Notes: generated from the letters alone by a model not told the origin. DNA of 64,000 nt from a bacterium 336/3 (GCA_001281695.1 LJIE01000001.1:2308586-2372585); one strand, 5' to 3'; positions 41,271 through 49,761 are shown, counted from the first letter of the stretch. Made by a program: numbers and translations.

Positions 41271-42764
41271 ATGTTGGAAAAAAATCATCAAATTACTCCT
41301 TGGAGAGTTGTTGCTTTTGTTGTGTATGTGTCTGTTTTTTTGGGTATTTATGCAGGAACAAACTATTATCTTACAAATCAAAAAATCTTGAATAAAGAAG
41401 GGGTTTTATATTTTGCAGATTCTACATACTCTCTTAAAATACCCAATTGGCTTAAAAATAACAGAGAAGAAAAAAAAGAAAAACAAACAGATATTCGTAA
41501 AATTCGCCAGCAATTTGGTAAAAATGCTCAAAATAATACAAGCTCACAAGAAAAAGCAAATACTACATCTTTAAAATCAAACACCACTGATAGCCTTCCA
41601 TCTGAAAAAGAAGCTGATAGCATAGCCCTTCAAATCCGTATTCAATATCCAGATGAGAGTAAACAGGCGTTGGCTAACTTTTTTCAAACATTACAAACTT
41701 TAGAGTCAAACCAAAGCAATGAATTGTTTAGAGTATTTCATTATGGAGATTCGCAATTAGAAGGTGATAGAATGACATCTATCTTACGTTCACAATTTCA
41801 GGAGCGTTTTGGAGGTTGTGGGGCTGGTATCAATGGAATGAACAACAATACCAATGCAAAACTATCTGTTAAACAAGAAAATGATTCTCGTTGGAAAACA
41901 TTTTCTGTTTTTGGCAACATCATAGCTCCACATAATTATTTTGGAGCATTAGCCAATTTTTATCAGTTTGCTGACACAGCAGGTTATGTCATTTATAAAA
42001 AATCGGATAGAACACATTATAAAAATCAGAAAATAGAAAACATTAAAATTCTTTACAGAAATCCCAATGCACCTGTTCAACTCAAAATCTTTGAAAAAGA
42101 AAATCTGATAGCCCAAAAGGAACTGTTACCAAGCCGAAATTTTACCATAGAACAAATTGAAACACCCAACAATTTTGAGGAAATGAAAATTTCATTCAAT
42201 AGTCGTAAAAGTCCTGATATTTATGGAGTTGCCTTGGATTGCCAAAAGGGAATTACATTTGATAACATTCCTATTAGAGGTAGTGCAGGACTTGAGTTTC
42301 ATAAAATTGAATCTAATCATCTCCAAAAACAAGCCAGAGATTTAAAAATCCGATTTGTAATCTTGCAATTTGGAGTCAATGTAGGGCTCAATTCTTCAGA
42401 CTATAACTTCTATGAAAATCAATTTTATAAAGAGATTATGTATCTGAAAAAAGCTATGCCACAGGCTTCTTTTTTGGTGATAGGTACATCAGATAGGTCT
42501 TACAAAAAAGAAAATGGATATGCTTCATACCCAGGGATTATCAAACTCAGAGACGCTCAAAAAAGAGCTGCTTTTCGGGCAGGTTGTGCCTTTTGGGATT
42601 TGTATGAGGCCATGGGTGGGCGAAACTCAATGCCTACTTGGGTAAAAGAAGGGCTTGCAGGTAAGGATTACACTCATTTTAAAATAGAAGGAGCAAATTT
42701 GGTTGGAAACATGCTATATCAGGCTCTAATTAAAGAATATGAAGCTTTTAAATTAGTAAATTAA
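41271..42764 (+). CDS. Membrane-anchored SGNH/GDSL-like hydrolase
   Basis: A 497-residue protein with one N-terminal membrane helix (about 13-34, VVAFVVYVSVFLGIYAG) and a K/Q/N-rich linker to about 120. The SGNH fold follows: block I is FHYGDSQLEGDR with the nucleophile Ser, block III-like LQFGVNVG, and the C-terminal catalytic pair in GKDYTHFKIEGA (Asp-x-x-His). Such proteins often add or remove acyl groups on surface polysaccharides, acting in the periplasm; the substrate is unknown. A second beta domain (residues 230-330) interrupts the fold, as in polysaccharide acetyl-transfer relatives. Monocistronic; a TAGATTTG element at 41228-41235 may be its -7 box. Confidence 0.75.
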   Translation: MLEKNHQITPWRVVAFVVYVSVFLGIYAGTNYYLTNQKILNKEGVLYFADSTYSLKIPNWLKNNREEKKEKQTDIRKIRQQFGKNAQNNTSSQEKANTTSLKSNTTDSLPSEKEADSIALQIRIQYPDESKQALANFFQTLQTLESNQSNELFRVFHYGDSQLEGDRMTSILRSQFQERFGGCGAGINGMNNNTNAKLSVKQENDSRWKTFSVFGNIIAPHNYFGALANFYQFADTAGYVIYKKSDRTHYKNQKIENIKILYRNPNAPVQLKIFEKENLIAQKELLPSRNFTIEQIETPNNFEEMKISFNSRKSPDIYGVALDCQKGITFDNIPIRGSAGLEFHKIESNHLQKQARDLKIRFVILQFGVNVGLNSSDYNFYENQFYKEIMYLKKAMPQASFLVIGTSDRSYKKENGYASYPGIIKLRDAQKRAAFRAGCAFWDLYEAMGGRNSMPTWVKEGLAGKDYTHFKIEGANLVGNMLYQALIKEYEAFKLVN

Positions 42765-42903
42765 GACTTAAATAATTAAAAACGAGAAAGAATAAAGAAA
42801 GAGTAAAAGCCATAAATACTCTTTTATTCAAAAATATTTGGTATTTTGCCAAAAAATTACTTGTTTGCCTCCAAAATCGTTAGAACTCCAAAAAATTACA
42901 AAT

Positions 42904-43029
42904 ATGATAGAACTGAAAATGACAGAAGGAATGGCTTATGCTTTCTTCATTAGTTTATTTGCTGTATCTTTTGCTATTGGCTTTTGGTTACAAAACCACG
43001 AAAAAAAGCGTAACAAACAAGGCAACTAA
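42904..43029 (+). CDS. 41-residue single-helix membrane protein
   Basis: Begins at ATG 42904 (a longer frame from a GTG/TTG-type start at 42838 is unlikely). The peptide has one hydrophobic helix (MAYAFFISLFAVSFAIGFWL) and a basic tail (QNHEKKRNKQGN), so the C-terminus is likely cytoplasmic. A hairpin terminator follows after 9 bases, which supports a real transcription unit. No family is recognised. Confidence 0.5.
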   Translation: MIELKMTEGMAYAFFISLFAVSFAIGFWLQNHEKKRNKQGN

Positions 43030-43038
43030 GATTTTATG

Positions 43039-43062
43039 AAAGGGGCTTTTAGCCCTTTTTTA
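43039..43062 (+). terminator. Intrinsic terminator
   Basis: AAAGGGGCT (43039-43047) and AGCCCTTT (43051-43058) form a stem with one G-U pair and a TTT loop, followed by a T run. Confidence 0.75.
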
Positions 43063-43146
43063 TTTTCCAAATAAACTTCTGAAAAGAAGAACATAAAAAA
43101 TAATTTCAAAATTTAAGAAAAGTATATCAAGTTTTTACAGAATATT

Positions 43147-43177
43147 TTGTATTTACTTCCAAATTTTCATATCTTTG
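43147..43177 (+). promoter_or_regulatory. Bacteroidota-type promoter for the YqeY gene
   Basis: TTG at 43147-43149 and TATCTTTG at 43170-43177 with a 20-base spacer; the ATG follows 21 bases later. This matches the TTG / TAnnTTTG consensus. Confidence 0.8.
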
Positions 43178-43198
43178 CACCTCGAAAATTAACAAGCT

Positions 43199-43648
43199 AT
43201 GGCTCTCAAAGACATTATTAACGAAGACATCAAAGACGCAATGAAAAGTAAAAACCAGTCGGCTCTTACTGCACTACGTGAGTTAAAATCTATGATTTTA
43301 CTTGAAGAAACAAAAGAAGGTGGCAATGGAGTTCTTTCTGAAGCTGAGGAAATGGCAATTATTACCAAAGCTATCAAACAACGTAAGGAATCTTACGAAA
43401 TGTTCCATACACAAGGCAGAGCTGAACAAGCTGCTGAACAACAAGCTGTTATAGCGATTATGGAAAAATATTTGCCTAAACAATTGAGTGCAGAAGAAGC
43501 AGAAGCTAAAATTAAAGCCATTATTGCAAGTGTAGGAGCAACTTCTGTAAAAGATATGGGAAAAGTAATGGGACAAGCTACCAAAGAATTGGCTGGACAA
43601 GTAGATAACAAACTCGTTTCTGAACTTGTAAAAAAGCTTTTGGCATAA
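43199..43648 (+). CDS. GatB/YqeY-domain protein
   Basis: A 149-residue cytoplasmic protein matching the YqeY family from end to end: MALKDIINEDIKDAMKSKNQ, ALRELKSMILLEE, AIKQRKESYEMFHTQGRAEQ, EKYLPKQLSAEEAEAKI, and DMGKVMGQATKELAGQVDNK. The family shares a domain with the tRNA amidotransferase GatB and is thought to act on tRNA, but the exact reaction is not established. It has a clear promoter and terminator, so it is a single-gene transcript. Confidence 0.92.
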   Translation: MALKDIINEDIKDAMKSKNQSALTALRELKSMILLEETKEGGNGVLSEAEEMAIITKAIKQRKESYEMFHTQGRAEQAAEQQAVIAIMEKYLPKQLSAEEAEAKIKAIIASVGATSVKDMGKVMGQATKELAGQVDNKLVSELVKKLLA

Positions 43649-43670
43649 TAAAAATTTTAATAAGATTACA

Positions 43671-43704
43671 AAACCTTCTAACAAAGTCTGTTAGAAGGTT
43701 TTTC
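43671..43704 (+). terminator. Intrinsic terminator
   Basis: AAACCTTCTAAC (43671-43682) pairs perfectly with 43690-43701, loop of 7 bases, with a T run after. Confidence 0.9.
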
Positions 43705-43893
43705 TTTGAAATAGACAAATGAAGTAATAAACTTGTATCATGTTCTATTAAATCAATGCTACTGAAATAGTAGGAGGTTTCATCAAATGGTTCTTATAAC
43801 TCACAAGTTAAAATCTATTATTCATAAAGTCTTCGTATTTTACTAAATAAATAAGGAACATCTTTATTTGCAATTTAACTAAATTTAGAAGTT

Positions 43894-44301
43894 ATGAAAA
43901 ATTACAAATATTCGTTTCTTGTTTTTAATTTTGTGATAATATTAACTACTGCTTGTTCAGAAAAAAAAGATGATTGTACAAAATGTGCTAAAATGTTAGA
44001 CCCTCTTTTGCAAAAAGATTTAACAATAACACCTGATGAATTCTTCTATTATGAAGCAGATATACATGGTTCTGTGGGTATTGGTGTGGAATATGAAATA
44101 GGAGATACCAATGTTGTTGCATTTGATCATGATGAAATTCGCTACAAAAACAAAGGAAAAATAGAACCTGGAGGTGATAAAGCCACTAAAACTTTTGCTT
44201 TTAGAGCTAAGAAGTTAGGAGAAACTACACTAACTATTAAAGAAACCTTTAGAGGAGATGTAAAAAAAACTTATACCAACAAAATTATTGTAAAACGCTA
44301 G
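43894..44301 (+). CDS. Small lipoprotein, Ig-like or chagasin-like fold possible
   Basis: A 135-residue lipoprotein with signal peptide and lipobox (VIILTTAC). Two Cys follow in DDCTKCAK. The C-terminal half reads as strands of an Ig-like fold (GDKATKTFAFRAKKLGETTL, TIKETFRGDVKKTYTNKIIV), which faintly resembles the chagasin (I42) protease-inhibitor family; the resemblance is too weak to name. The 190 bases upstream contain no other gene, so its promoter is there. It precedes the WG-TonB genes by 41 bases and may share their transcript. Confidence 0.55.
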   Translation: MKNYKYSFLVFNFVIILTTACSEKKDDCTKCAKMLDPLLQKDLTITPDEFFYYEADIHGSVGIGVEYEIGDTNVVAFDHDEIRYKNKGKIEPGGDKATKTFAFRAKKLGETTLTIKETFRGDVKKTYTNKIIVKR

Positions 44302-44342
44302 ATTAACTTAGTCAATATTTAATGTTCAAAAAAACTATAATC

Positions 44343-46034
44343 ATGAAAAACATTATAATTATAGCCTTTTGTATAGTTGCAAACTTCTCCAATGCTCAAA
44401 ACCTAATTCCTGAGCAAAATAAAAAAGGCTTATTTGGCTATAAAAAAACTAATTCTAAAGATTGGATTATCAAACCGACTTTCCAACAAGCAAAGAAATT
44501 TGGAGAAAGTGGTTTGGATACTTCATTTGCCCTTGCCAAACAGAAAAATCTATGGGGAATAATCAATAAAAAAGGAGAATGGGCATTGAAGCCTACTTAC
44601 GATGATTTCAACAAGATTGTTCATTTGAAAGAAATGAAAAGCATTATATTTTATAATTATAATCCATTTTATGCAGACTTATTTTTAGTAGAAAATCAAA
44701 AAATTATTGAAACGCCTCTAAAAAAATGTAAATATCTAGATATATTTGAGCAATATGATGTATATATTTTTAAAGAAAGAAATGACGAATTTTATTTCTT
44801 TAAACCAGACAAACAGATAATAGGAGGATATGATACCTATTTTAATGGAGGGAATTTTGCAATAGGCAAGAAAAATGGTCGCTATGAATGGATTGATTTA
44901 GAGATGCTTACAATTCATCCTATAGGAGCATTTGACAATTTTAAATACATAGTAAATGACATCTTAATAACCCAAAACGGTAAAAAAGGTATTTTGTCAG
45001 ATCAGGATAACATACAAATTCCTATAGAATATGATGAAATTACATTAGAAAATAAAAGTGATGAAGAAGGAAATGAGGATATTTTCTTTGTTACAAAAAA
45101 TAATTTGAAAGGCATATTTTTAAAGGATAGTAGTGTATATTCAGCTTTATTGAAAACAGAGTATAGTAAAATCGAAAAAATATCTCCAAACAGTTCTATC
45201 TATTTCTTAGAAAAAAATGGTAAAAAAGGACTTTTCAGTATGAAAAATAAGAGGATGCTTCTTACTCCAGATTATGAAAATATACAAATATTGGAATGTA
45301 AAAACTTTAATCAATTTTTATGCTTTACCACAAAAGACAATAAGAAGGAATTATATGATGTTAATAGACAAAAAGTAATCGCATCAGATATAGATAGTGT
45401 ATTTTGTTTGAGTGTAGACTGGAAAAAAGAATTAATAATATTGCAGAAAGATAAAAAGTATGCTGTTCTGAAAAATGTGATAGATGGAAAAACTACTGAT
45501 TTTTTTGATAAAATAAATATAGAGAAGCCTAAAAAGCGAAGACAAGATGGTCCCAAATATTATCGTAATGAAGTAGTTGTATATAAAACAGGTATGAAGC
45601 AATATATGAATCCTGAAACCTTTTTATATTCCTCTAAACCTTTTTCAATAATAGATGAAATAGGGTCACCAGAAGAACCAATTGAATTAATTGATCAGGT
45701 AAAGGCATGGTACGAAGAGTATGAAGTGAAAGAACTAGCTCAATACGAAGGAGGTATGATAGCATTTAGAAAGGCTATTCAAGATAAATTAATATATCCT
45801 CAAAACATGAGAGAAAGACATATAGAGGGGAAAGTAGTTTTACAATTTATAATTAACGAGCAAGGATATATGTTGTATGTAAAGACTTTGAGAGATATAG
45901 GATATGATAGTGGGAAAGCAGCTGAAGCAGCTCTTAAAAGAATGAATGAAGTAAAACGCTGGACACCAGCTAAAAATGCATACGGACAACCCGTTCGTGT
46001 TCGTAAAACAATAATAGTAAGATTTAAACTTTAA
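44343..46034 (+). CDS. WG-repeat protein with C-terminal TonB-like domain, copy 1
   Basis: With the ATG at 44343 it has 563 residues and a signal peptide (MKNIIIIAFCIVANFSNAQ). WG repeats fill most of the chain (NLWGIINKKGEWALKPTYDD, GKKGILSDQDNIQIPIEYDE, GKKGLFSMKNKRMLLTPDYE). The last 90 residues are a TonB C-terminal domain (YEGGMIAFRKAIQDKLIYPQ, EGKVVLQFIINEQGYM, RWTPAKNAYGQPVRVRKTII). TonB normally has an N-terminal membrane anchor that draws energy from ExbB/ExbD; here a cleavable signal peptide is seen instead, so the domain probably serves as a periplasmic binding module. Two bases separate it from copy 2. Confidence 0.8.
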   Translation: MKNIIIIAFCIVANFSNAQNLIPEQNKKGLFGYKKTNSKDWIIKPTFQQAKKFGESGLDTSFALAKQKNLWGIINKKGEWALKPTYDDFNKIVHLKEMKSIIFYNYNPFYADLFLVENQKIIETPLKKCKYLDIFEQYDVYIFKERNDEFYFFKPDKQIIGGYDTYFNGGNFAIGKKNGRYEWIDLEMLTIHPIGAFDNFKYIVNDILITQNGKKGILSDQDNIQIPIEYDEITLENKSDEEGNEDIFFVTKNNLKGIFLKDSSVYSALLKTEYSKIEKISPNSSIYFLEKNGKKGLFSMKNKRMLLTPDYENIQILECKNFNQFLCFTTKDNKKELYDVNRQKVIASDIDSVFCLSVDWKKELIILQKDKKYAVLKNVIDGKTTDFFDKINIEKPKKRRQDGPKYYRNEVVVYKTGMKQYMNPETFLYSSKPFSIIDEIGSPEEPIELIDQVKAWYEEYEVKELAQYEGGMIAFRKAIQDKLIYPQNMRERHIEGKVVLQFIINEQGYMLYVKTLRDIGYDSGKAAEAALKRMNEVKRWTPAKNAYGQPVRVRKTIIVRFKL

Positions 46035-46036
46035 AA

Positions 46037-47806
46037 ATGAATTTTTTTGTGAAAAATATTTTAACCATCATTTTTTGTTTATTTACAAATGTCTTAGGGG
46101 CTCAAAATTTAATACCTCAACAAGACAAAGAAGATTTATTTGGCTACAAAAAAACCAATTCCAAACGCTGGGTAATAAAACCTAAGCTCCAAGAAGCCAA
46201 ACGCTTTGGTGAAATGGGTTTGGATAGCTCCCTTGCTTTTGCCAAACAAAATAATCTTTGGGGCGTGATTGATAAAAAAGGTAAATGGACGCTTGAACCC
46301 ATTTATGACAGCCTTTACACCGAACTAAATTTTGCGACAGCTTTTAATAAAAAAACAAAAAATAGTGCTTTTTTGGATAAAAATGGAGTAAAACAAAGCC
46401 TTGATTTTGTAGACTTTTTGTCTTTGGATGAGAAAAGTTTTTATCTATTTACAGAAACAACACAAAATATGTATATCATTGAAAATCAAAAACTTACACT
46501 CACGCCCGTTCAAGTTAAAAGTATTGACAAAGAAAGGCTTAAACGCCTAACTCCCATTCAAATAAGCAACGAAGAGCCTATCAGGGAAATAAAAGATGAT
46601 TTATATCAGTATAAAAAAAATGGATTTGAAAACCTATATTTGATTGGAAAAGAGCCTTTAGAAAATTATAAAAGCATTTTGCTTATAGGTACAATGACCG
46701 CCATTGGTTTCAAGGAAAATGGAAGTCTGCAAAAAATCAATCTTTCAGACCTCAGTTTGGAAAATATGGGCAATTATGAAAAAGTAAATCATTTTTATAG
46801 AGATTCTGGTGGTATTTTCTTTGAGGTGGAGCAAAATGGCAAAAAAGGTTTATTAAATTATAATGGAGAAAAAATTTTACCGATTGAATATGACGAAATT
46901 ATTAGAAACTTTCGTGATTTATACATACTGAAAAAAGTCAACTTCATGGGGATTTTTGATTTGTACAACGAAAAAATTATTTTGCCAGCTCGCTATGATA
47001 TTCAAACACTCGTTCACCAAAAAATTTTTGGATATTCTTTGGTAGCCAAAAAAGCTGATACACTTCTCTTGTACGCAGCTATGCATGGAAAAATGTATAA
47101 TTTACCCTTTGATAATATTGTCTGCCTTTATCCCTTTTCTAATGCTTACAACGATTTTAATGTGGTAGTTGTAGAAAAGAATAAAAAATTTGCCTTTCTG
47201 AAAAATACTAATTTGGAGATTTCTCCTTTTTATGATAAAATAGAAATCGTGAAAAACGTACAAAAAAGAAGCGATGATACATTTGTGTATGATTTGATTG
47301 CTTTTAAAGGCAAAGAAAAGTTTTTCGTCAATCCAGAAAATTACAAAACTGCCAAAAAATCTTTCATAGAGTCAGAGCCAGAAAAACAGAAAGATAAAGA
47401 CCAAGAATTATTTGTAACACAATATGAAATTCCAGCACCTGAGAGAATACCAAAAGTAGAGAGCGAAGAAGAAAAAGTGAACAAAGTTTATCAGGAATTT
47501 GAAGTAGCTCAAAATGCAGAATATGAGGGAGGTGTCATTTTTTTTTGGAATGAATTTGCTAGGAATCTAATTTATCCCGAAAAAGCAAAAGCCAATAAAA
47601 CTGAAGGATATGTTTATTTGCAATTTATGGTAAACAAAGAAGGGAATATTGAAGATATTAGAATTATAAAAGATATTGGCGATGGCTGTGGGGAGGCAGC
47701 GGTGCAAGCCCTGAAAAAAACAACCAAACCTTGGAAACCAGCACAAAATAAAGATGGAAAACCTGTAAAAGTTAAAAAAGTGATACCTGTAAATTTCAAA
47801 CTATAA
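46037..47806 (+). CDS. WG-repeat protein with C-terminal TonB-like domain, copy 2
   Basis: A 589-residue paralogue of the preceding gene. The N-terminal 80 residues and the C-terminal TonB-like domain are closely similar (DLFGYKKTNSKRWVIKP, EGYVYLQFMVNKEGNIEDI, PWKPAQNKDGKPVKVKKVI), while the middle has diverged more. It has a signal peptide (MNFFVKNILTIIFCLFTNVL) and about five WG-type units. A charged linker (SEPEKQKDKDQEL) precedes the TonB-like part. It starts two bases after copy 1 and three bases before cvpA, so all are one operon. Confidence 0.8.
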   Translation: MNFFVKNILTIIFCLFTNVLGAQNLIPQQDKEDLFGYKKTNSKRWVIKPKLQEAKRFGEMGLDSSLAFAKQNNLWGVIDKKGKWTLEPIYDSLYTELNFATAFNKKTKNSAFLDKNGVKQSLDFVDFLSLDEKSFYLFTETTQNMYIIENQKLTLTPVQVKSIDKERLKRLTPIQISNEEPIREIKDDLYQYKKNGFENLYLIGKEPLENYKSILLIGTMTAIGFKENGSLQKINLSDLSLENMGNYEKVNHFYRDSGGIFFEVEQNGKKGLLNYNGEKILPIEYDEIIRNFRDLYILKKVNFMGIFDLYNEKIILPARYDIQTLVHQKIFGYSLVAKKADTLLLYAAMHGKMYNLPFDNIVCLYPFSNAYNDFNVVVVEKNKKFAFLKNTNLEISPFYDKIEIVKNVQKRSDDTFVYDLIAFKGKEKFFVNPENYKTAKKSFIESEPEKQKDKDQELFVTQYEIPAPERIPKVESEEEKVNKVYQEFEVAQNAEYEGGVIFFWNEFARNLIYPEKAKANKTEGYVYLQFMVNKEGNIEDIRIIKDIGDGCGEAAVQALKKTTKPWKPAQNKDGKPVKVKKVIPVNFKL

Positions 47807-47809
47807 AAA

Positions 47810-48370
47810 ATGAACAGTTTAGATTTATTTATACTCATTCCTATACTTTGGGGAGCTCATAAAGGCTATAAATCGGGGCTTCTGATGACAGGTTTGTCTC
47901 TGATTTCCTTTTTGGTAGCCATTATATTGGGTTTTAAATTTTGGGTGGTAACCCTGAAAATTATCAAGCCCATGCTGGGCGATATGTCCAATAGCATTGC
48001 TCCTTATGTGGCTTTTATAGCTACTTTTGCAGGTGTATTCTTTTTAGCTAATCGTTTTGCTAAATATCTTAAAAATACCATAGATGCAACAGTTTTAGGC
48101 AGTTTCGATAACCTCATGGGAGCGATTTTAGGAGGTTTTAAATTTGCTTTTTTTGTGAGCTTATTTCTCATGATTTTCCATAAAATAGGCAATCAAATCA
48201 CACCCAACAACAACGAACTAACCAAAGGAAGTTTGTTTTATCCTGTAATTGAGCCACTTGCCCCTTATGCTGTTAAGAATGTTTCGAGTATTATTGCCTT
48301 TGGCGAAGATGTAATTCAAGAGGCTAAAGAAGTAATCAATGACCAGCCTACCAAAAAGACAAAATCTTGA
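47810..48370 (+). CDS. cvpA: CvpA-family membrane protein
   Basis: A 186-residue protein with four membrane helices and the CvpA pattern: SLDLFILIPILWGAHKGYKS at the start, GLSLISFLVAIILGFKFW, and the loop DATVLGSFDNLMGAILGGFK. CvpA was named for colicin V production in E. coli and in many bacteria supports resistance to bile or envelope stress; its molecular role is not settled. Its last four bases overlap the pabA/trpG start, so translation is probably coupled. Confidence 0.85.
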   Translation: MNSLDLFILIPILWGAHKGYKSGLLMTGLSLISFLVAIILGFKFWVVTLKIIKPMLGDMSNSIAPYVAFIATFAGVFFLANRFAKYLKNTIDATVLGSFDNLMGAILGGFKFAFFVSLFLMIFHKIGNQITPNNNELTKGSLFYPVIEPLAPYAVKNVSSIIAFGEDVIQEAKEVINDQPTKKTKS

Positions 48371-48939
48371 TACTTGTTATTGATAATTTTGATTCTTTTA
48401 CCTACAATTTGCTCGATTATTTGGGCAGACTTCAAGTTTCTTGCGAAGTTTTTCGTAATAATGTTACTCTTGATGAAATAGCACAAAAACAGTACAAAGG
48501 CGTATTGCTTTCACCAGGTCCTTCTACACCCAAACAAGCAGGCAATCTGATGCAAATTTTAGATTATTATCATGATAAACTACCCATTTTAGGGGTTTGT
48601 TTGGGGCATCAAGCCATTGGAGAGTACTTTGGAGCAAATTTAGAAAAAGCTCAACGTCCTATGCATGGGAAAATCTCTGAAATAGAAATATTGGAAGAAA
48701 GTATTTTTAGTTATTTGCCTCAGCAATTTAAAGTAGTGAGGTATCATTCGCTTATTCTTAAAAACTTACCTCAAGACCTCAAAATAACAGCCCAAACCAA
48801 AGATAATTATACAGAAATTATGGCTATTGAACATACAAAACTTCCCATTTTTGGTGTTCAGTTTCATCCTGAAGCTATTTTGAGTGAGTATGGTTTAGAA
48901 ATTTTAGAGAATTGGATAAAAAAAGTAAATATTTTTTAA
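48367..48939 (+). CDS. Anthranilate / aminodeoxychorismate synthase glutamine amidotransferase
   Basis: A 190-residue class I amidotransferase that supplies ammonia to anthranilate synthase (tryptophan) or aminodeoxychorismate synthase (folate). Motifs are IDNFDSFTYNL at the start, LSPGPSTPKQAG, the nucleophile loop GVCLGHQAIGE and the His/Glu pair in GVQFHPEAILSE. TrpG and PabA cannot be told apart without the partner, and no trpE or pabB is here, so no symbol is given. The start is a TTG at 48367 that overlaps the cvpA stop in TTGA; the first conserved residues (ILVIDNFDS) leave no room for an ATG start. Confidence 0.92.
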   Translation: MILVIDNFDSFTYNLLDYLGRLQVSCEVFRNNVTLDEIAQKQYKGVLLSPGPSTPKQAGNLMQILDYYHDKLPILGVCLGHQAIGEYFGANLEKAQRPMHGKISEIEILEESIFSYLPQQFKVVRYHSLILKNLPQDLKITAQTKDNYTEIMAIEHTKLPIFGVQFHPEAILSEYGLEILENWIKKVNIF

Positions 48940-48976
48940 AAAACTTGGGTTACCTTTTTAAGATTGTGGTATAAAA
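48938..48976 (+). promoter_or_regulatory. Promoter-like block, copy 1, before K/E-rich lipoprotein
   Basis: A block ending in CTTGGGTTACCTTTTT (48944-48959) is followed 10 bases later by TATAAAA (48970-48976). The same block with the same spacing occurs at 49682-49720 before a related gene. It does not fit TTG / TAnnTTTG with normal spacing, so it may be a distinct promoter or activator site. Its first bases overlap the end of the amidotransferase gene. Confidence 0.6.
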
Positions 48977-49011
48977 TGCAAATTTAACCCAAAAACAAAT
49001 ATTTATTGCTT

Positions 49012-49227
49012 ATGAAAAAGATTTTGATGTTACTTGCTCTTACAACTGTTGTTACTTTCTCTGCTTGTAAAAAAGAAGAAGAGAAAAAAGAAGAAGTTAA
49101 AACCGAGGCTAAAGAAGAAACTAAACCTGTAGTTGTTGAAGAAGAGAAAAAAGATACTACCAAGAAAGTAGAAAACACAAGCAATGATAAAAAGAAACCT
49201 GTTATTGAGGAAGAAAAGAAAAAATAA
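49012..49227 (+). CDS. Small K/E-rich lipoprotein 1
   Basis: The ATG at 49012 gives 71 residues; the TTG two codons earlier is unlikely. Signal peptide MKKILMLLALTTVVTFSAC with the lipid-bearing Cys at 19, then a wholly charged chain of Lys, Glu, Thr and Val (KKEEEKKEEVKTEAKE, EEKKDTTKKVENT). It looks disordered or helical, with no enzyme motif. Similar in style to the two lipoproteins that follow, all with a DTTK core. Likely envelope-located; function unknown. Confidence 0.75.
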   Translation: MKKILMLLALTTVVTFSACKKEEEKKEEVKTEAKEETKPVVVEEEKKDTTKKVENTSNDKKKPVIEEEKKK

Positions 49228-49278
49228 TCAAATATTTCTTAAAACAAATATTCTATCAACTTAAAAATAAAAAATACC

Positions 49279-49533
49279 ATGAAAAAATTATTGATGATGT
49301 TCGCTTTAGTAGGTGCTTTTGCTGTTGCATCTTGCTCTGCTGATAAAGAAACTCAAAAGAAACAAGAGGAAGCTCAAGAAAAAGTAAAAGAAGAAGCTGG
49401 TGATATGCCTAAATTTGATGATAATGGCAATCCTGTTGATGACAAAAAAGCTACTGAAGAGCCTAAAAAAGATACTACCAAAGTAGATACTGCTAAGAAA
49501 GCAGACACAAAAAAAGAAGAGCCTAAAAAATAA
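49279..49533 (+). CDS. Small K/E-rich lipoprotein 2
   Basis: An 84-residue lipoprotein with signal peptide and lipobox (AFAVASC, Cys19). The chain is charged (KETQKKQEEAQEKVKEEAG), has a short acidic insert (DMPKFDDNGNPVDDKK) and then DTTKVDTAKKADTKKEEPKK. It starts 51 bases after lipoprotein 1 and has no copy of the promoter block, so it is probably transcribed with lipoprotein 1. Confidence 0.75.
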   Translation: MKKLLMMFALVGAFAVASCSADKETQKKQEEAQEKVKEEAGDMPKFDDNGNPVDDKKATEEPKKDTTKVDTAKKADTKKEEPKK

Positions 49534-49681
49534 TTTTTAATAAAAATTTGGAAGTCTCTTTTTTTATTTAGAAATTTGCACCTGATTTGAAAAAAGAAGT
49601 GCTAAAATCACAAATAAAAATCAAAAAGAAATAATAAAACTCACAGTATCAGATTTTTAATAAAAAAATCTAAAAAAAATA

Positions 49682-49720
49682 AAAAAACTTGGGTTACCTT
49701 TTTGAAAAAATTGTATAAAA
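49682..49720 (+). promoter_or_regulatory. Promoter-like block, copy 2, before K/E-rich lipoprotein 3
   Basis: The 22 bases at 49682-49703 are identical to 48938-48959, and TATAAAA (49714-49720) lies at the same 10-base distance. Flanking sequence differs, so the block itself seems conserved. The start codon follows at 49762, compared with 49012 for the first copy. Confidence 0.6.
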
Positions 49721-49761
49721 GTCAAATAAAAATAATTATTAACCTAAAAAACCTAAAAAAA

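Noticed and set aside
43298-43684. 128-codon minus-strand frame opposite the YqeY gene
   Set aside because: Antisense shadow; Ser/Phe-rich composition reflects Lys/Glu-rich coding on the other strand.
43705-43893. Gap before the small lipoprotein, examined for an RNA gene or gene remnant
   Set aside because: No tRNA-like pairing, no open frame with start context and no strong hairpin beyond the YqeY terminator; likely promoter region only.
43894-44301. Chagasin-type (I42) protease inhibitor
   Set aside because: Only the last strands resemble the family; the loop motifs that define inhibitors are not visible, so the gene is called a lipoprotein only.
48984-49184. Ser/Val-rich minus-strand frame opposite the first K/E lipoprotein
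   Set aside because: Mirror of K/E-rich codons on the other strand; the plus strand has signal peptide and lipobox.
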